Below, piece by piece: positions 1-10,845 of a stretch of DNA of 64,000 nucleotides. The stretch comes from Rhynchonema sp. JSB1_4 (lineage: Eukaryota; Nematoda; Chromadorea; Monhysterida; Xyalidae). A program made the position numbers and the translations under genes. The stretch lies in the NCBI GenBank assembly GCA_030248065.1, contig JASAMV010005932.1, positions 1 to 64,000 of the forward strand. The letters are read 5' to 3'. Below the pieces are notes generated by a model. It was given only the letters and a program-made list of their open reading frames with translations. It did not search any database and was not told where the DNA came from. Numbering within the stretch: the first letter of the stretch is position 1; every line of letters starts with the position of its first letter.

Positions 1-1285
1 TATCTATACATTAGTTCAAAGTCAATCAATCAAGTTTGACAGGTGAAATCCGTATGTTACGCGGGTCATGCAATCGTGAGTATGTGATATGTCGATTCAA
101 TACATATCTGACTGCTCAATGCCCGCGACATCACGTGTACTCAAAGCAGATGCGCGGTTGTGTGGAACATCATCTGGCTGGATGTTGATGAATATACAAA
201 ATGCAATGTGTGACATTAATACCCACAGACTTATACTACTAACTGTCCTCGATAATCATAGTTTGTATATATAATTTTCACCCAGTTGAATTTCATAGCA
301 CACCTGTGAATTACGTCTGGTTTCAAGTGATATGGCACGACTGCTTTTACGACAGTTCGATGGCAATGTTGTGTTAGGAAACGTAAGCTCACTATCAGGT
401 TTTTATCACTGAGTCATTTTCAGCTGGAAATTGTTTTAAAATAAAGATGTCTTTTAGTTGTCTGTGCACATTGCCAACTTTGTTGTTGTTTATTTGTGCC
501 TTCATTATATGCGTTGTTAATGAAGACACACGATGGCCAAAATCGAACAAGATCAAGACGCGGGTGATTAGCCAACGAATAAAAAATGTATTTTTTACAC
601 GAAAAATCAACTCAAATATTTTTGCCCGGCTGACATCAACATCTGCTGATTAGTTGGTGTTGACACTGGTGGCAGAATGATGGGAAACGTTGTACTTGAA
701 GCTGAAAGAACTAAAGGCATGCGAAATCGGGCTCGTGTTGGCGTAGTTTGCGGCAAACTACGCCAACACGAGCCCGATTTCGCAGCTGACAGAATAGTGA
801 AAGATTATGACGTGGCTGCTGATTTGGGAAATGTTACACGTTGAAGAATACAAAGTGGAGCATGATGATTTTCTCTTTCTATTCGTTTTGAATACACACC
901 ACCTTCGAAATCGGGCTCGTGTTGATGTTGTTGGCCTACTGTATATACATACCTATGTACTGGAAGTGTGTCACGACCAATTCAATCGGAGCACTCGAAT
1001 TTAGTTGAATATCGAGTTGGTATCACATGACGTCTTGTTTTTTTTTACCAGAAACGTGACCAGGTAATGTTTGAGGGTTTCCTGTGGGCACTCAGCAGCC
1101 GGCGATTTAGAGGTGAGCCAGTGAGAAACCGGTGGGTTCGAGGGCTGAAGCGCCCCGCTTTTTGGAATATCCTAAGACCTTTGGAAAACGAGCTTTCACT
1201 GGTGTTAGGTTTAGGCTTTGCCCTGGACTTAGGCCAAACCAAACCCTGAGGACATCCGTGCACTATATCGCAAATCGAAAGAAAA
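1..1285. other. gene-free left end
   Basis: I see no exon with both splice sites and open frame here. The stretch holds a perfect palindrome (721-783). At about 830-935 it has sequence related to the 50.1-50.65 kb region (shared phrases around 'atcgggctcgtgttg'), so it is repeat-derived. At 1045-1260 there is moderately GC-rich sequence open in several frames, without recognisable protein similarity. It replaces the first exon of the adjacent receptor relic. Confidence 0.6.
721..783. repeat. perfect 31-bp inverted repeat with 1-bp spacer
   Basis: Bases 721-751 are the exact reverse complement of 753-783, with a single base between. The arm contains the phrase 'gggctcgtgttggcg', which recurs singly near 910 and 50580 and inverted near 50105. 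The palindrome is therefore probably the collapsed end pair of a dispersed element. Confidence 0.9.
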
Positions 1286-2362
1286 TTGTTGCTTACTTAA
1301 AATGTCTTTTAACAACTGCTGCGCTTCAGTACATCGTTGTCGGCGGACTTGCATTGGCTGATGTGCTCAACTCAGCCGGCTACGTCGCTGCAGCTAATTG
1401 TTGTTGTGACCGATTAAACAATGCTGTTTAATTGCCGGATATATTTACCCTCGTAATCAGGGTTGTTTCAAAAAAAGTGGTTAATTAAAAAAATTTTTTT
1501 GAAAAAAAAATTTTTTTTGAAACTCAGATTTTGCTTTTTTTTAATAAAAAAAAGTTGCCCAAAAAGGGCTGAAATGTCCAAAAATGGCCTTTTTCGAGGC
1601 CAAAAATTGGCACTTTTTTCCTGTGGACGGGACAATTTTTCCAAAATCGCGCCTGCGGCGCCCTGTATTGTCCCCAAATCCGCACAGGGATGCGCAGAGC
1701 TGGTCTTTTATAGTGATGTGGCACCGATAATGTACTACTGCATGCTACTACACATGTATATACATAGGTCTGGTGCAAAACCGGGCGCGCAAAGTCGATC
1801 TGACACGCAAGAGTTGGGCTGTAATCGATATTTTGATGGTCGTATGTCAGATATACGGCATTAGATGCATTAAAATGCGTTGCACGGCATGCTACAATAC
1901 ATTAGAGTAACATCGTTAGTCAACATCAACCTCAGACTGGTAGGATTCCATAGAATCTGCACAATGCTACCGGGTGTCACCACACAAGTTGGGTCTCAGG
2001 CGAAAATTTTTCAATTTTTGAAAAATATGTTGGATCGATTTCATTTGTCCTGAAATGTCGTTTGCAACACTTTTTCTAATAAAAAAAATTTTCGCCAAAA
2101 AAAATCAAAAAAAAATTTTTTTTTAAAAAAAAGCTCGTTAATATAAAAAAATTTTTTTTTCAACCCTGCTCGTAATGGTGACAAAGTGCGCCAGGGGTTG
2201 CATCATGAAGAATAATTTTCACTGTAAAGATATAAGTAGTCCCACGACATTAACTTGGGCATTAAAATGTTGTTGCCATATTACGTTTTTTAAACTACCG
2301 AGAGAGGTCACAAGGAAAGATATCGACAGTGTCACATGCTTGAGTTCAATAAGAACAACTCA
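1286..2362 (+). pseudogene. relic third copy of the Srsx-like GPCR gene
   Basis: Bases 1286-1320 match intron 1 of the intact receptor genes. Bases 1320-1385 match their second exon, the TM2-region exon. The donor after this exon is destroyed: 'gcag|gt' in the intact genes reads 'gcag|ct' here. Bases 2190-2250 match intron 2 of the 9.5 kb copy. Bases 2341-2360 match the sequence just before exon 3, and homology then stops at a repeat junction. Exon 1 and the main coding exon are absent. A hAT-like MITE (1458-2168) sits inside the relic intron. This is the oldest, dead member of the receptor array. Confidence 0.8.
1458..2168. mobile_element. hAT-type MITE with perfect 8-bp target duplication
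   Basis: The element begins CAGGGTTG and ends CAACCCTG. It is flanked on both sides by CTCGTAAT (1450-1457 and 2169-2176). It is AT-rich with oligo-A/T ends and has no coding capacity. The 8-bp duplication and CAGGG-type termini fit the hAT superfamily. It interrupts the receptor relic, whose flanking intron sequence continues on both sides. Confidence 0.88.
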
Positions 2363-2715
2363 CGCAAGATTTGGGCTGTAATCGATATTTTGATGGTCGT
2401 GTATGTCACATATACGGCATTAGATGCATTAAAATACGTTGTACGGCATGCTACAATACATTAGAGTAACATCGTTAGTGAACGTCAACCTCAGACTGGT
2501 CGGAGACCATAGAATCTGCACAATACTACCGGGTGTCACCACGCAAGTTGGGTCTCAGGCGAAAATTTGTCAATTTTTGAAAAATATGTTGCAACGATTT
2601 CATTTATCCGGAAACGTCGTTTGCAACACTGTTTCTAATAAAAATTAGTCAAAAAAATCAAAAAAATTTTTTTTTAAAAAAGCTCGTTAATTAAAAAATC
2701 CTTTTTTCAACCCTG
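2363..2715. mobile_element. 5'-truncated copy of the CAGGGTTG MITE
   Basis: This stretch repeats the 3' half of the 1458-2168 element (from about 1807 on) and ends with the same CAACCCTG terminus at 2708-2715. The left terminus is missing. The copy is joined directly to the exon 3 border of the GPCR relic, so a deletion probably created the junction. Confidence 0.75.
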
Positions 2716-4616
2716 CTCATGCCAGTCGGTTTGTTACTCTATCGCCAATGAATGGGACGGACAGACCCTGTGATGTCACACTATCACAAAACTCCGTCAG
2801 GGTACAAAAATATAACCGTTGATGGCGACATTTTCTCTGCGTATGCTGTTGCAAACACAGTGATCCAGTGCGTGTTTTATGATCTTTTATAGACCTTCAC
2901 GTGTTACATTAGCAATGTTCATGCATTAATGGATCACTAATCATCAATGGATCAATGGATTAGTGCACCACTGTTTCTAGAAGTTTGTCTGTGGACATGT
3001 ACCATACATATTCACGTTGTTGGACAGTCCTGATGTTTCATTGTTATCGTGTAAAACTGTGATCTTTATCTTTATACTGCTTGAAAGGATTTGCCACACA
3101 GCCTTCGAGCATAGGCATGGCACTGCAGGTGCAAAAATAAAAAACCAAATCAAATGGAATTAACCGTCAAGCTAGGTAAAGCAAAGGCACCTACAAATTA
3201 GTGATTATGTTTGGACAAAAGCATTGTATTGTTCATGTTAACGAACCAAGTCAAACAGTCAGACAGCGAAACAATGCAACAAATCGCTCGTCATAAATAG
3301 CGCCAAAATAATAACGTTGAAACCTAAAATTTTCCACTCGTTTTGGGCTTATTCTCATGTAGTCTGCGCAGACCATAGTGGCTTTGCTATGTTGGTGGCA
3401 CAGGTGAAGCTTGCGAATATGATAGTTTATGCTCGGGATAGGGACTGAGGTAGGCCTGGATTTACGACAATACGGTTGGGTTTGCCAAAGCCAAAGCTAA
3501 GCTCAGCTCTGGGCTTGAGGCTAAATCTTGTCAAAAGCATGAACCTAACCTATATCTTGTTAAACCAGCACCGGACGCGCGCCTGACTTGCCCGTATTCG
3601 CCACGGACCAATTATTCTGTTTACGTCATAACAAGATCCGCAACTGTGTGTCTCAGGCAGTCGAGTCATGTCTGACCTATACAGTAACCAAACGGTGATG
3701 TTGAATCGGTGCTTAGGTCACAATTGCTAGCAGCCATGTTATATAAGAATGGATCAACGGTCAATGGCACAGGTTGGTTGTTTACATTTCCAACCGGAGA
3801 AGTTGAGTGTTTGCCGTATGCCAATTACCAGTTTACTGGACGACATTAATTTTCTGATGTGTTGTGTTATCTTTTGCGCATGGACCAATTTCGGCATGGC
3901 CACTCACCCATCGGTTTAGGCTTAGCGTCACGTTCCATTTTTTTCAAGCATATTTTTCAGAAGCTCAGCACTTCTTCGGTTTTTAAAAATTAGAGAAGTA
4001 TGCCCACTTTTATTATTTTACAACTTCTTTCATTGTTTCTCCCATTTATGAGTAAAAATGTATTATTTTTGTGCATAAGTGCTTTCAAAACTGTTTTTAA
4101 CCGCAACGCAGCAGTTTTTAAGTAATTTTGCTCAATTGGGCCAGCACTTTAATTTTACTATGAGATGCCATTACTTTTCGTATTACCACTCACACATGGT
4201 GGACAGGACATCCACACACACACGAATTGTCTCGTTATCGGGCTCATCGCGGGTAATGTCACCTCTCTACTGTACGTTTGTAAACACACAAACCGATTCC
4301 CGTATTCTCAAATCTAATGAAGTATATTTATCAAGTAGAACTGAGCAGTTTTTGACATTGGAAACGCAAATTTTTGTGGCCCGGAATAAAAAAGTTGATC
4401 TCAACAAAACTGTCTAACAATCCAGAAAAGTTAATAAAGCTCGATAATTAAATTTTTTTGATCCAACGATGGGTGTGATTGTTCTTTGCGCATGAAATAT
4501 TTCGGCGCATGGCCATTCACCCCCGGTTTAGGTTTAGCGTTCCGTTTAGGCTCAGTTAAGGGCGCACATCTCGAATAATGCAATGCTTGTTCTTTCCAGA
4601 CAGTGCCGAGCGCCAG
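2716..4616. other. intergenic, start of duplicated unit A
   Basis: No exon was found. From about 3150 the sequence aligns, with many substitutions, to 8530 onward upstream of the second receptor gene. This marks the left part of the tandem duplication unit. Near 3470-3550 and 3920 there are degenerate TTAGGC-like words. The unit-A-specific insertion at 3877-4545 is listed separately. Confidence 0.6.
3877..4545. other. unit-A-specific insertion flanked by a direct repeat
   Basis: About 60 bp at 3877-3937 ('gcgcatgg...atttcgg...ggccactcaccc' type sequence) is repeated at 4482-4543, with about 545 bp of unrelated AT-rich DNA between. The orthologous part of unit B (9415-9465) has one copy of the repeat and no insert. 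An insertion with a long target duplication, or a duplication followed by insertion, would explain it. No terminal inverted repeat is visible. Confidence 0.55.
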
Positions 4617-5910
4617 ATGAGCGACTACGGCAAGTACATCATCTACATCTCGCAGAACCTTGTTGTCGGTGTGGCCAATCTACTGATTGTGCTGGCCATT
4701 GTGCGACATGGAATACTGCGCAAGAACAAGGCTGTATGTTTGTTACCCAAGGCTGTTTGCTTACCTAATGTCGTTAACAACTGCTGCACTTCAGTACATC
4801 GTTGTCGGTGGACTTGCATTGGCTGATGTGCTCAACTCGGCCGGTTACGTCGCTGCAGGTGATTGTTGGTGTGACCGATTAAGCAAGGCTATGTGAACTG
4901 CCTGTATTTGTAGTCCACCCTCGGCATTGTTGGATACCAGAGGTTGTGCCATGCAGATTATTCACGCTGAGGGCAAGTTCGTCCCATGACAGGAAATCTG
5001 ATACCAAACTGTTGGTCACACCACCAAACTGAGGGTTTACAATACAGGGAGCCACCACAAAGAGAGGGTATTAACTGTATTCTATGCGTGAGTTCAATAA
5101 GAACAACTCACCTGCGCAGGCTCCTATCGAATCTACCTGATCTTCAACTTTATCGACAAAGTACAAGTGACGCGTTGGGATTGCATGATGACACTGCACA
5201 ACTGGCTGTTTGTTATCGGCGAGCCAATATCCGGTGTGATGTTGACCGCCGTCAGTGTGGATCGGCTGATCGCCGTTGCGTTTCCGATGAAATATTTTAA
5301 GTTTGGCCGACGTTACAGTTTGTGTCTGTGTGGCGTGTTCTATGGTTTTGTGGCTGTGCTTGTTGTGATGTGTTTCTACATGGCGTATGACGGAGAACAG
5401 ATCCCGCAGTACGATGCGATCTGTTTCACCAGTTACGCCATCAATCACCCCAAGTATACCTGGTTTGTGTCGTTCTATTTCGCGATTCGCACTTGGGGCG
5501 GGATCCTATCGGTGGTGATTTATGTAATTGTGTTTATCACGCATCGATTCTACAGCAACAGAATGCTGGAGAAGATGAAGGAAGGCAGTGCACAGCAGAA
5601 GCAGGCGATGAAGGCCCAGAAACGTCTTATGGTTACTCTTGGTTTGAGTTCCCTGTGTACTTTGGTGTTTTTTGTAATCCCAAATGCGATAACTGTGTTG
5701 TTAGTTGCAGTGAAAATGAACTACCTCAGTCCCTGGATGATGTCCATGTCCAATATCAACCCATTTGTGAACATTTTCATCTACACTTTCCGTCATAAGG
5801 ACATTCGCGCGGCAATCACATATCTGTTCAAATGTAAGGAGTTGCCAATGAACTTCAATACCGCTTCGATCCCACAGGCGAACAAGAAGATAGCAGTGGT
5901 CGGACACTAA
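4617..5910 (+). CDS. Srsx-like seven-transmembrane receptor, copy A
   Basis: Three exons, 4617-4733, 4795-4858 and 5120-5910, join in frame (phases 0 and 1) into 323 residues. Donors are gtatgt and gtgatt; acceptors are cttcag and gcgcag. Exon 1 gives a short extracellular N-terminus and TM1. Exon 2 carries a TM2 motif with LALAD. Exon 3 carries TM3-TM7. Visible landmarks are DRLIAVAFP after TM3 (the DRY-like site) and NPFVNIFIY in TM7 (NPxxY-like). The family resembles rhodopsin-type nematode Srsx chemoreceptors; the ligand is unknown. The chosen ATG is the first after a good acceptor (tctttccag, ends 4599). An in-frame ATG at 4578 lies before it, so an upstream exon or a trans-spliced leader is possible. 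It is closely related to the 9.5 kb copy. Confidence 0.88.
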
Positions 5911-7871
5911 CCCAGAAGTGTGACTTCAGGGACATTTAGAGTGTTTATATTTATCTATATGTTCGGCTTTGGTCTATCTAGACAATTTATCACAATTTTC
6001 GCTTGGCTGTTACTCGGCCGTCACATAATAATCGTTTTGAGCAGTTTATTTCGTATCACTCATTATGGACCGTATCAATTTAGATGGTAAGTCCATTGAC
6101 GTCTATTTGGCTTGGGGGTCCGGGGACATCGTCGCGCGTATTCTCAACTAGCTTCAGGCTTAGGCTTATGATTGGGCTTAGGCTTAGGCCTACACTTCGG
6201 CTTAGGCTTAGACTTAAGCTTCCAGCTTTCCCTAACAGCCGGATATGTTATAACTCACAAAACGCGCGACCATGTGACAAAGAGCGACGATGTCTCACAA
6301 CCGATTTGGGCGTGGTAAAATTTTTTGTCTTAGGTGTATTTTGCGATAAAGTTGGCACACTTGATCAGCATGAAAGCTGTTCATTATGTGATGGAGAAAG
6401 TGCTTGCGCTGGTCGAAATTAGTGCACGAACTATCACAAAAGCAGCTCAACCAAAATGTGCCTATGCCCAAGCCAAGACCATTATTCCAGGACTTGCCTT
6501 CACAGTTGATACGGCCCCCATAGGTTAGGATTTTTCTCTCACCCTTTCATATCAGTCTATGATCACTGAGGACGAACTGAGGACGTTCTCAAGGAACGGT
6601 GTACATTTTTAATTTGATTTCGGATATACGCTTTAGATTTGATTGTGTTTATGTTGTCAACATGTCAGGCAGCTGATTGTGTTCGTTCTTAGGATTCTGC
6701 ATTGCGTGCTATAGTTGAGCGTTCATACCAAACCTGTACCTCTCTTTCTTGATTGGATGTGCAAATGGCAAATAAATGATGAGTAATGAATGGCTTTTTG
6801 CTTTTTGTCTGCAATATTCCCTCCACGAACAGGCGGACATACTGTATCCATCATTGGTGAAATGCAAAACTTTAATCAATGCTGCTCAAGTGTGCCCAAA
6901 CAAAATGTGATTTATAGAAATTGGTATAAAGTTGATGCATAGAGCAAAGTGCGTTTACAAGAATTCCAGTGTTTGTTTCACGTCACGCGTAATCGTCGTA
7001 AGTGAGTTGTCCTCAGACATTTGTCGATACCAAACTCGGGATGATGGTGTACTGGCAATAATAGATAGTCTTGGACCACGAGGATTTCATTCTTCATCGT
7101 TTACGGCGGGTTGAAAAAAATTTTTACGATTTTTAAAAAAATTTTTTTTTTTCATTTTTTAAGCACCAAAATACCTCAACTGCACCCTGTGGCCCGTCTT
7201 TCTCAGTCCCCTCTCTCACACACCCCTCACACACCACACAAACGCCGTTGTCACCGTGGGTACCTAAACAAATAATTATATCATCTGTACACAATAATGG
7301 ATGCGCCTTCCCCGCAAACCCCCCCATAAACCCGTAAAAATTCCAAAAACATTCAAAACTTTCCTATTTAAAAAAAAATTAAAAAAAATAATTAACACAC
7401 TGTCGATACCAAACTCGGCGATCGGATCGGTGTACGTGGCCACGTCACATCCATGTGATAGGTCTTGGACCACTGATGTGATTTCATTCTTCATCGTTTA
7501 CGGTACTGAACCGTTACCGTACGCATGTGTGGAAAAATTAGCTCGATGTTTCATGAATCATACTCCATGCATCCAAATTCGTGTATTTCATTTTGTAGTC
7601 TCGTTTGTGAGCTTATTCCGACTCGAAAAGGTAAAAAGTTGACGCTGATTATTTTGGAGCACATGGACACTTATTTGGAACATATTTCTTTGAAGTCATT
7701 GGGTTTGTAAGGAAGACCGGTTGTTGACTCACATCGTACGGCGTGTGTTAAGTGCGATCAGGCTTGGTTAACAAAAGTGACGATTAACAACAGTTGTCAA
7801 GGAAACACAAACAGACGGAAATAAGTGCGGATCAGCGGATGATCAAGTACACGTGTAACCGTCAAGGTAGG
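5911..7871. other. downstream of receptor A, no gene
   Basis: No supported exon. The region is homologous to the area downstream of receptor B, so it belongs to duplication unit A. It contains a degenerate TTAGGC-like tract (6147-6222). At 6300-6510 the sequence is related to a MITE family seen again near 15280-15430 and 29470-29684 ('agtgcacgaactatcacaaaa'). At 7105-7396 an AT-rich insertion splits a short duplicated segment (7020-7104 resembles 7397-7500). Confidence 0.6.
6147..6222. repeat. degenerate TTAGGC-like array
   Basis: About ten copies or near-copies of 'cttagg' / 'ggctta' occur in 76 bp, including four of the exact form GCTTAGGCTTA or one substitution away. TTAGGC is the nematode telomere repeat. 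Weaker words of this type recur near 1205, 3470-3550, 3925, 4535 and 9090. The tract is interstitial and decayed. Confidence 0.6.
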
Positions 7872-7873
7872 TA

Positions 7874-8340
7874 CAGTCAACCCTCTTTTTAGTGACATAA
7901 ATTCGAAAAGGTCACTTAGAATCCACTGTAAAGAATTTACAAGATGTTCACACAGCGTCTCGTGTAAAACAAAAATAACCAAGTCACCACAAATTCCCAA
8001 TGCTGTGAAGGGTTGCCATTTGCGGCGGGAGCTACCAGGTAAGATAAATGTAGCATGTGACGAGACATTTGTTGAACATGAAACAAAGCGTTTTGTGGAT
8101 AATGTATGTGCTTTGAACCATTTTCGACGTCAAACTACAAAAACGACACCACAATAAAAACAAATATACAAAAAGTATGGTGTTTGCGCTTGAGTGAGCC
8201 CCATTTTCTGTCATTTGTGCCCACTGAGAGACCATTTTTGGTGCTTTACTCATGATTGCTCAGATTTTAAAGCTCAGACTATAAGGAGAGAGGCTGCAAA
8301 AAAAAAAAAAAATGAAAAAATAAAAAAAAAAAAAAAAGAA

Positions 8341-8397
<57 letters not shown>

Positions 8398-8527
8398 GTT
8401 AAGGTACGGAGCAGAAAGGCAATGTGTGTCGCTAGACACATAAAAATACCTGAAAATGCCCGACAAAAATGTCACTATAAAGAGAGTTTCACTACATGGA
8501 GGGTCACTACAAATAGGGTTCTCTGTG
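7874..8527. mobile_element. TA-flanked MITE with a verified empty site
   Basis: The ends are imperfect inverted repeats of about 25 bp: CAGTCAACCCTCTTTTTAGTG at the left, and the reverse complement of a similar end at the right. Both are flanked by TA (7872-7873 and 8528-8529). Removing the element and one TA restores the unit A sequence near 3170 ('gtcaag.taggTAa'). The interior contains an almost pure A tract (about 8298-8394) that yields a spurious poly-Lys frame. The TA target fits Tc1/mariner-like or similar elements. No transposase. Confidence 0.85.
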
Positions 8528-8529
8528 TA

Positions 8530-9516
8530 AGGTAAAAGCCACAAACTTGTGATTATTTTGGCCACGACCAGCTGGAATTGTTCGTGTCAACAAGCTAACT
8601 AAAACAGTGCGTCAGATGGACAACGCAACTGTCATGCCTATGAATAGAACGCAAATCATGACGTTGAAACCTGAAATGTTACATTTTTGGGTTTATTCTA
8701 ATGTAGTCTACGCATGCGGTATGTCGTGCTAACGCACCGGTGTGTCCTGTTATCGTCAACGCATTCGTCGCCTCATCCAACAGAGCAGTTGCAGTGCGTA
8801 ATAACACTGAGTTCTTCAAGCATATTTAGGCTTGCATTTCGTCACGCTGTATAGAACGCACGCAAGACACATGATAGAACACCGTTGCCCAGCTGCGCTA
8901 GCACGAAATAGATGCATATGCATAGACCACAATAGAATAGAGCCCTCGTTTAATGCTGTCGGGCCTGGTGTTGGCATATAGCTTGCGCCCATATGTAGTT
9001 GTTGTTGGGCCTAGACCTACACCTGACATTGGTTTTGCATGAGCCAAACCTTAAGTCGGATCAGATCTAAGCTTGAGCTTGAATCTTTGGCAAAAGCCTA
9101 AGCCTAACGTTAAACAAAAACCAACACCCGCCGCGAGCTTGAGTTGTCCCGTCTTTGCCGCAGTCCAATTATTTCTGTTGATGCCAAAACAAGGTCCGCA
9201 ACTATGTGACTCAAGCAGTCGCGTCATTTCACGCCTACAGTAACCAAACGGATTTTGAATCGGCTCCTAAATCACGATTGTTGGCAGCCATGTCTAATGG
9301 ATCATGGGTCAATCGCACATGTTGGTTGTCTGCTTTTCTAACCGGGGAAGTTGAGTGTTTGACGAATGTCAATTACTGGTTTACAGGGCGATATTAATTT
9401 TCTGATATGATTGTCCATTGCGCTTGACAAATATTTCGGCGCATGGCCACTACCCGTCGGGCACATCTCGAATAATGCAATGTTTGTCCTTTCTAGACAG
9501 TGGCGAGCGCGTCATC
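8530..9516. other. upstream region of receptor B (unit B)
   Basis: No exon is supported. The sequence aligns with 3170-3880 and 4550-4616 upstream of receptor A, and lacks the unit A insertion. It may include the promoter, but no clear TATA-type signal stood out. Confidence 0.55.
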
Positions 9517-10845
9517 ATGAGCGACTACGGCAAGTACATCATCTACATCTCGCAGAACCTTGTTGTCGGTGTGGCCAATCTACTGATTGTGCTGGCCATT
9601 GTGCGACATGGAATACTGCGAAGGAACAAGGCTGTATGTTTGTTAACAAAGGTTGTTACTTAAAATCTCGTTAACAACTGCTGCACTGTTTAGTACATCG
9701 TTGTCGGTGGACTTGCATTGGCTGATGTGCTCAACTCGGCCGGTTACGTCGCTGCAGGTGATTGTTGGTGTGACCGATTGGACTAGCTGTTTGAATTGCC
9801 TGCTGTATCTGTAATCTACCCTCATAACAGCGACAATGTGGGGCGGCCGGGGTTGCATCATGAAGAATAATATTAACTGTGAAGATAAGCAGTCCCACGA
9901 CATGGCATAGTAGAAATATAGTAGTCTAACTTGGGCATCAAAATGTTCTGTCAGCATAGTGGTCTGGTTCTACAATACCGAGAGAGATCACATAGAGAGG
10001 GTATCACTGTATTGAATGCGTGAGCTCAATAAGAACAGCTCACCTGCGCAGGCTCCTATCGAATCTACCTGATCTTCAACTTTATCGACAAAGTGCAAGT
10101 GACGCGTTGGGATTGCATGATGACACTGCACAACTGGCTGTTTGTTATCGGCGAGCCAATATCCGGTGTGATGTTGACCGCCGTCAGTGTGGATCGGCTG
10201 ATCGCCGTTGCGTTTCCGATGAAATATTTTAAGTTTGGTCGACGCTACGCTCTGTGTCTGTGTGGCGCGTTCTATGGTTTTGTGGCTGTTCTCGTTGTGA
10301 TGTGTTTCTACATGGCGTATGACGGAGAACAGATCCCACAGTACGACGCAATCTGTTTCACCAGTTACGCCATCAATCATCCCAAGTATACCTGGTTTAT
10401 GTCGTTCTATTTCGCGATTCGCACTTGGGGCGGGATTCTATCGGTGGTGATTTATGTGCTTGTGTTTATCACGCATCGATTCTACAGCAAAAAAGTGTTG
10501 GAGAAGCTGAAGGAAGGCAGCGCACAGCAGAAACAGGCGATGAAGGCGCAGAAACGTCTCATGGTTACTCTTGGTTTGAGTTCCTTGTGCACTTTGGTGT
10601 TCTTCGTGACCCCGAATGCGATAATGGTGTTGTTTGTTACAGTGGAAATGGTCGATTTTTTCACACCATGGATGATGTCCATTGCGAATATCAACCCGTT
10701 TGTGAACATTTTCATTTACACCTTTCGTCATAAGGACATTCGTGCCGCAATCACGTATCTGTTCAGATGTAAGGAGTTACCAAACAACTTCAATACCGCT
10801 TCGGTCTCACAGGCGAACAAGAAGATTACAGTAGTCGGACACTAA
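9517..10845 (+). CDS. Srsx-like seven-transmembrane receptor, copy B
   Basis: Exons 9517-9633, 9694-9757 and 10052-10845 give 324 residues. Exon lengths and phases are the same as copy A, except for one extra codon in exon 3. The protein is nearly identical to copy A through TM1-TM5. It differs mainly in the loop before TM7 (DFFTPWMMSIANINP versus YLSPWMMSMSNINP) and at scattered sites. DRLIAVAFP and NPFVNIFIY are intact. Exon 2 is preceded by the acceptor tgtttag. An in-frame ATG also lies upstream at 9478, before an acceptor-like ttctag, as in copy A. Both copies have open frames throughout, so both are probably functional. The role is probably chemosensory or peptide reception (inference). 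Confidence 0.88.

Larger units (their letters stand above)
3170..7710 (+). repeat. segmental duplication unit A (with unit B at 8530-13240)
   Basis: Upstream, coding and downstream sequence of the 4.6 kb receptor gene recurs in the same order around the 9.5 kb receptor gene. The match runs from about 3170/8530 through both genes to about 7500/13210, where both have the same 'gtcgatac...ttcattcttcatcg' type sequence. The copies differ by transposon insertions: 7874-8527 at the left border of B and 12064-12991 within B. They also differ by local indels. Borders are approximate. Confidence 0.8.

Noticed and set aside
8194..8565. Long poly-Lys / poly-Phe open frames
   Set aside because: They come from the A tract inside the 7874-8527 MITE; there is no codon structure or splice context.
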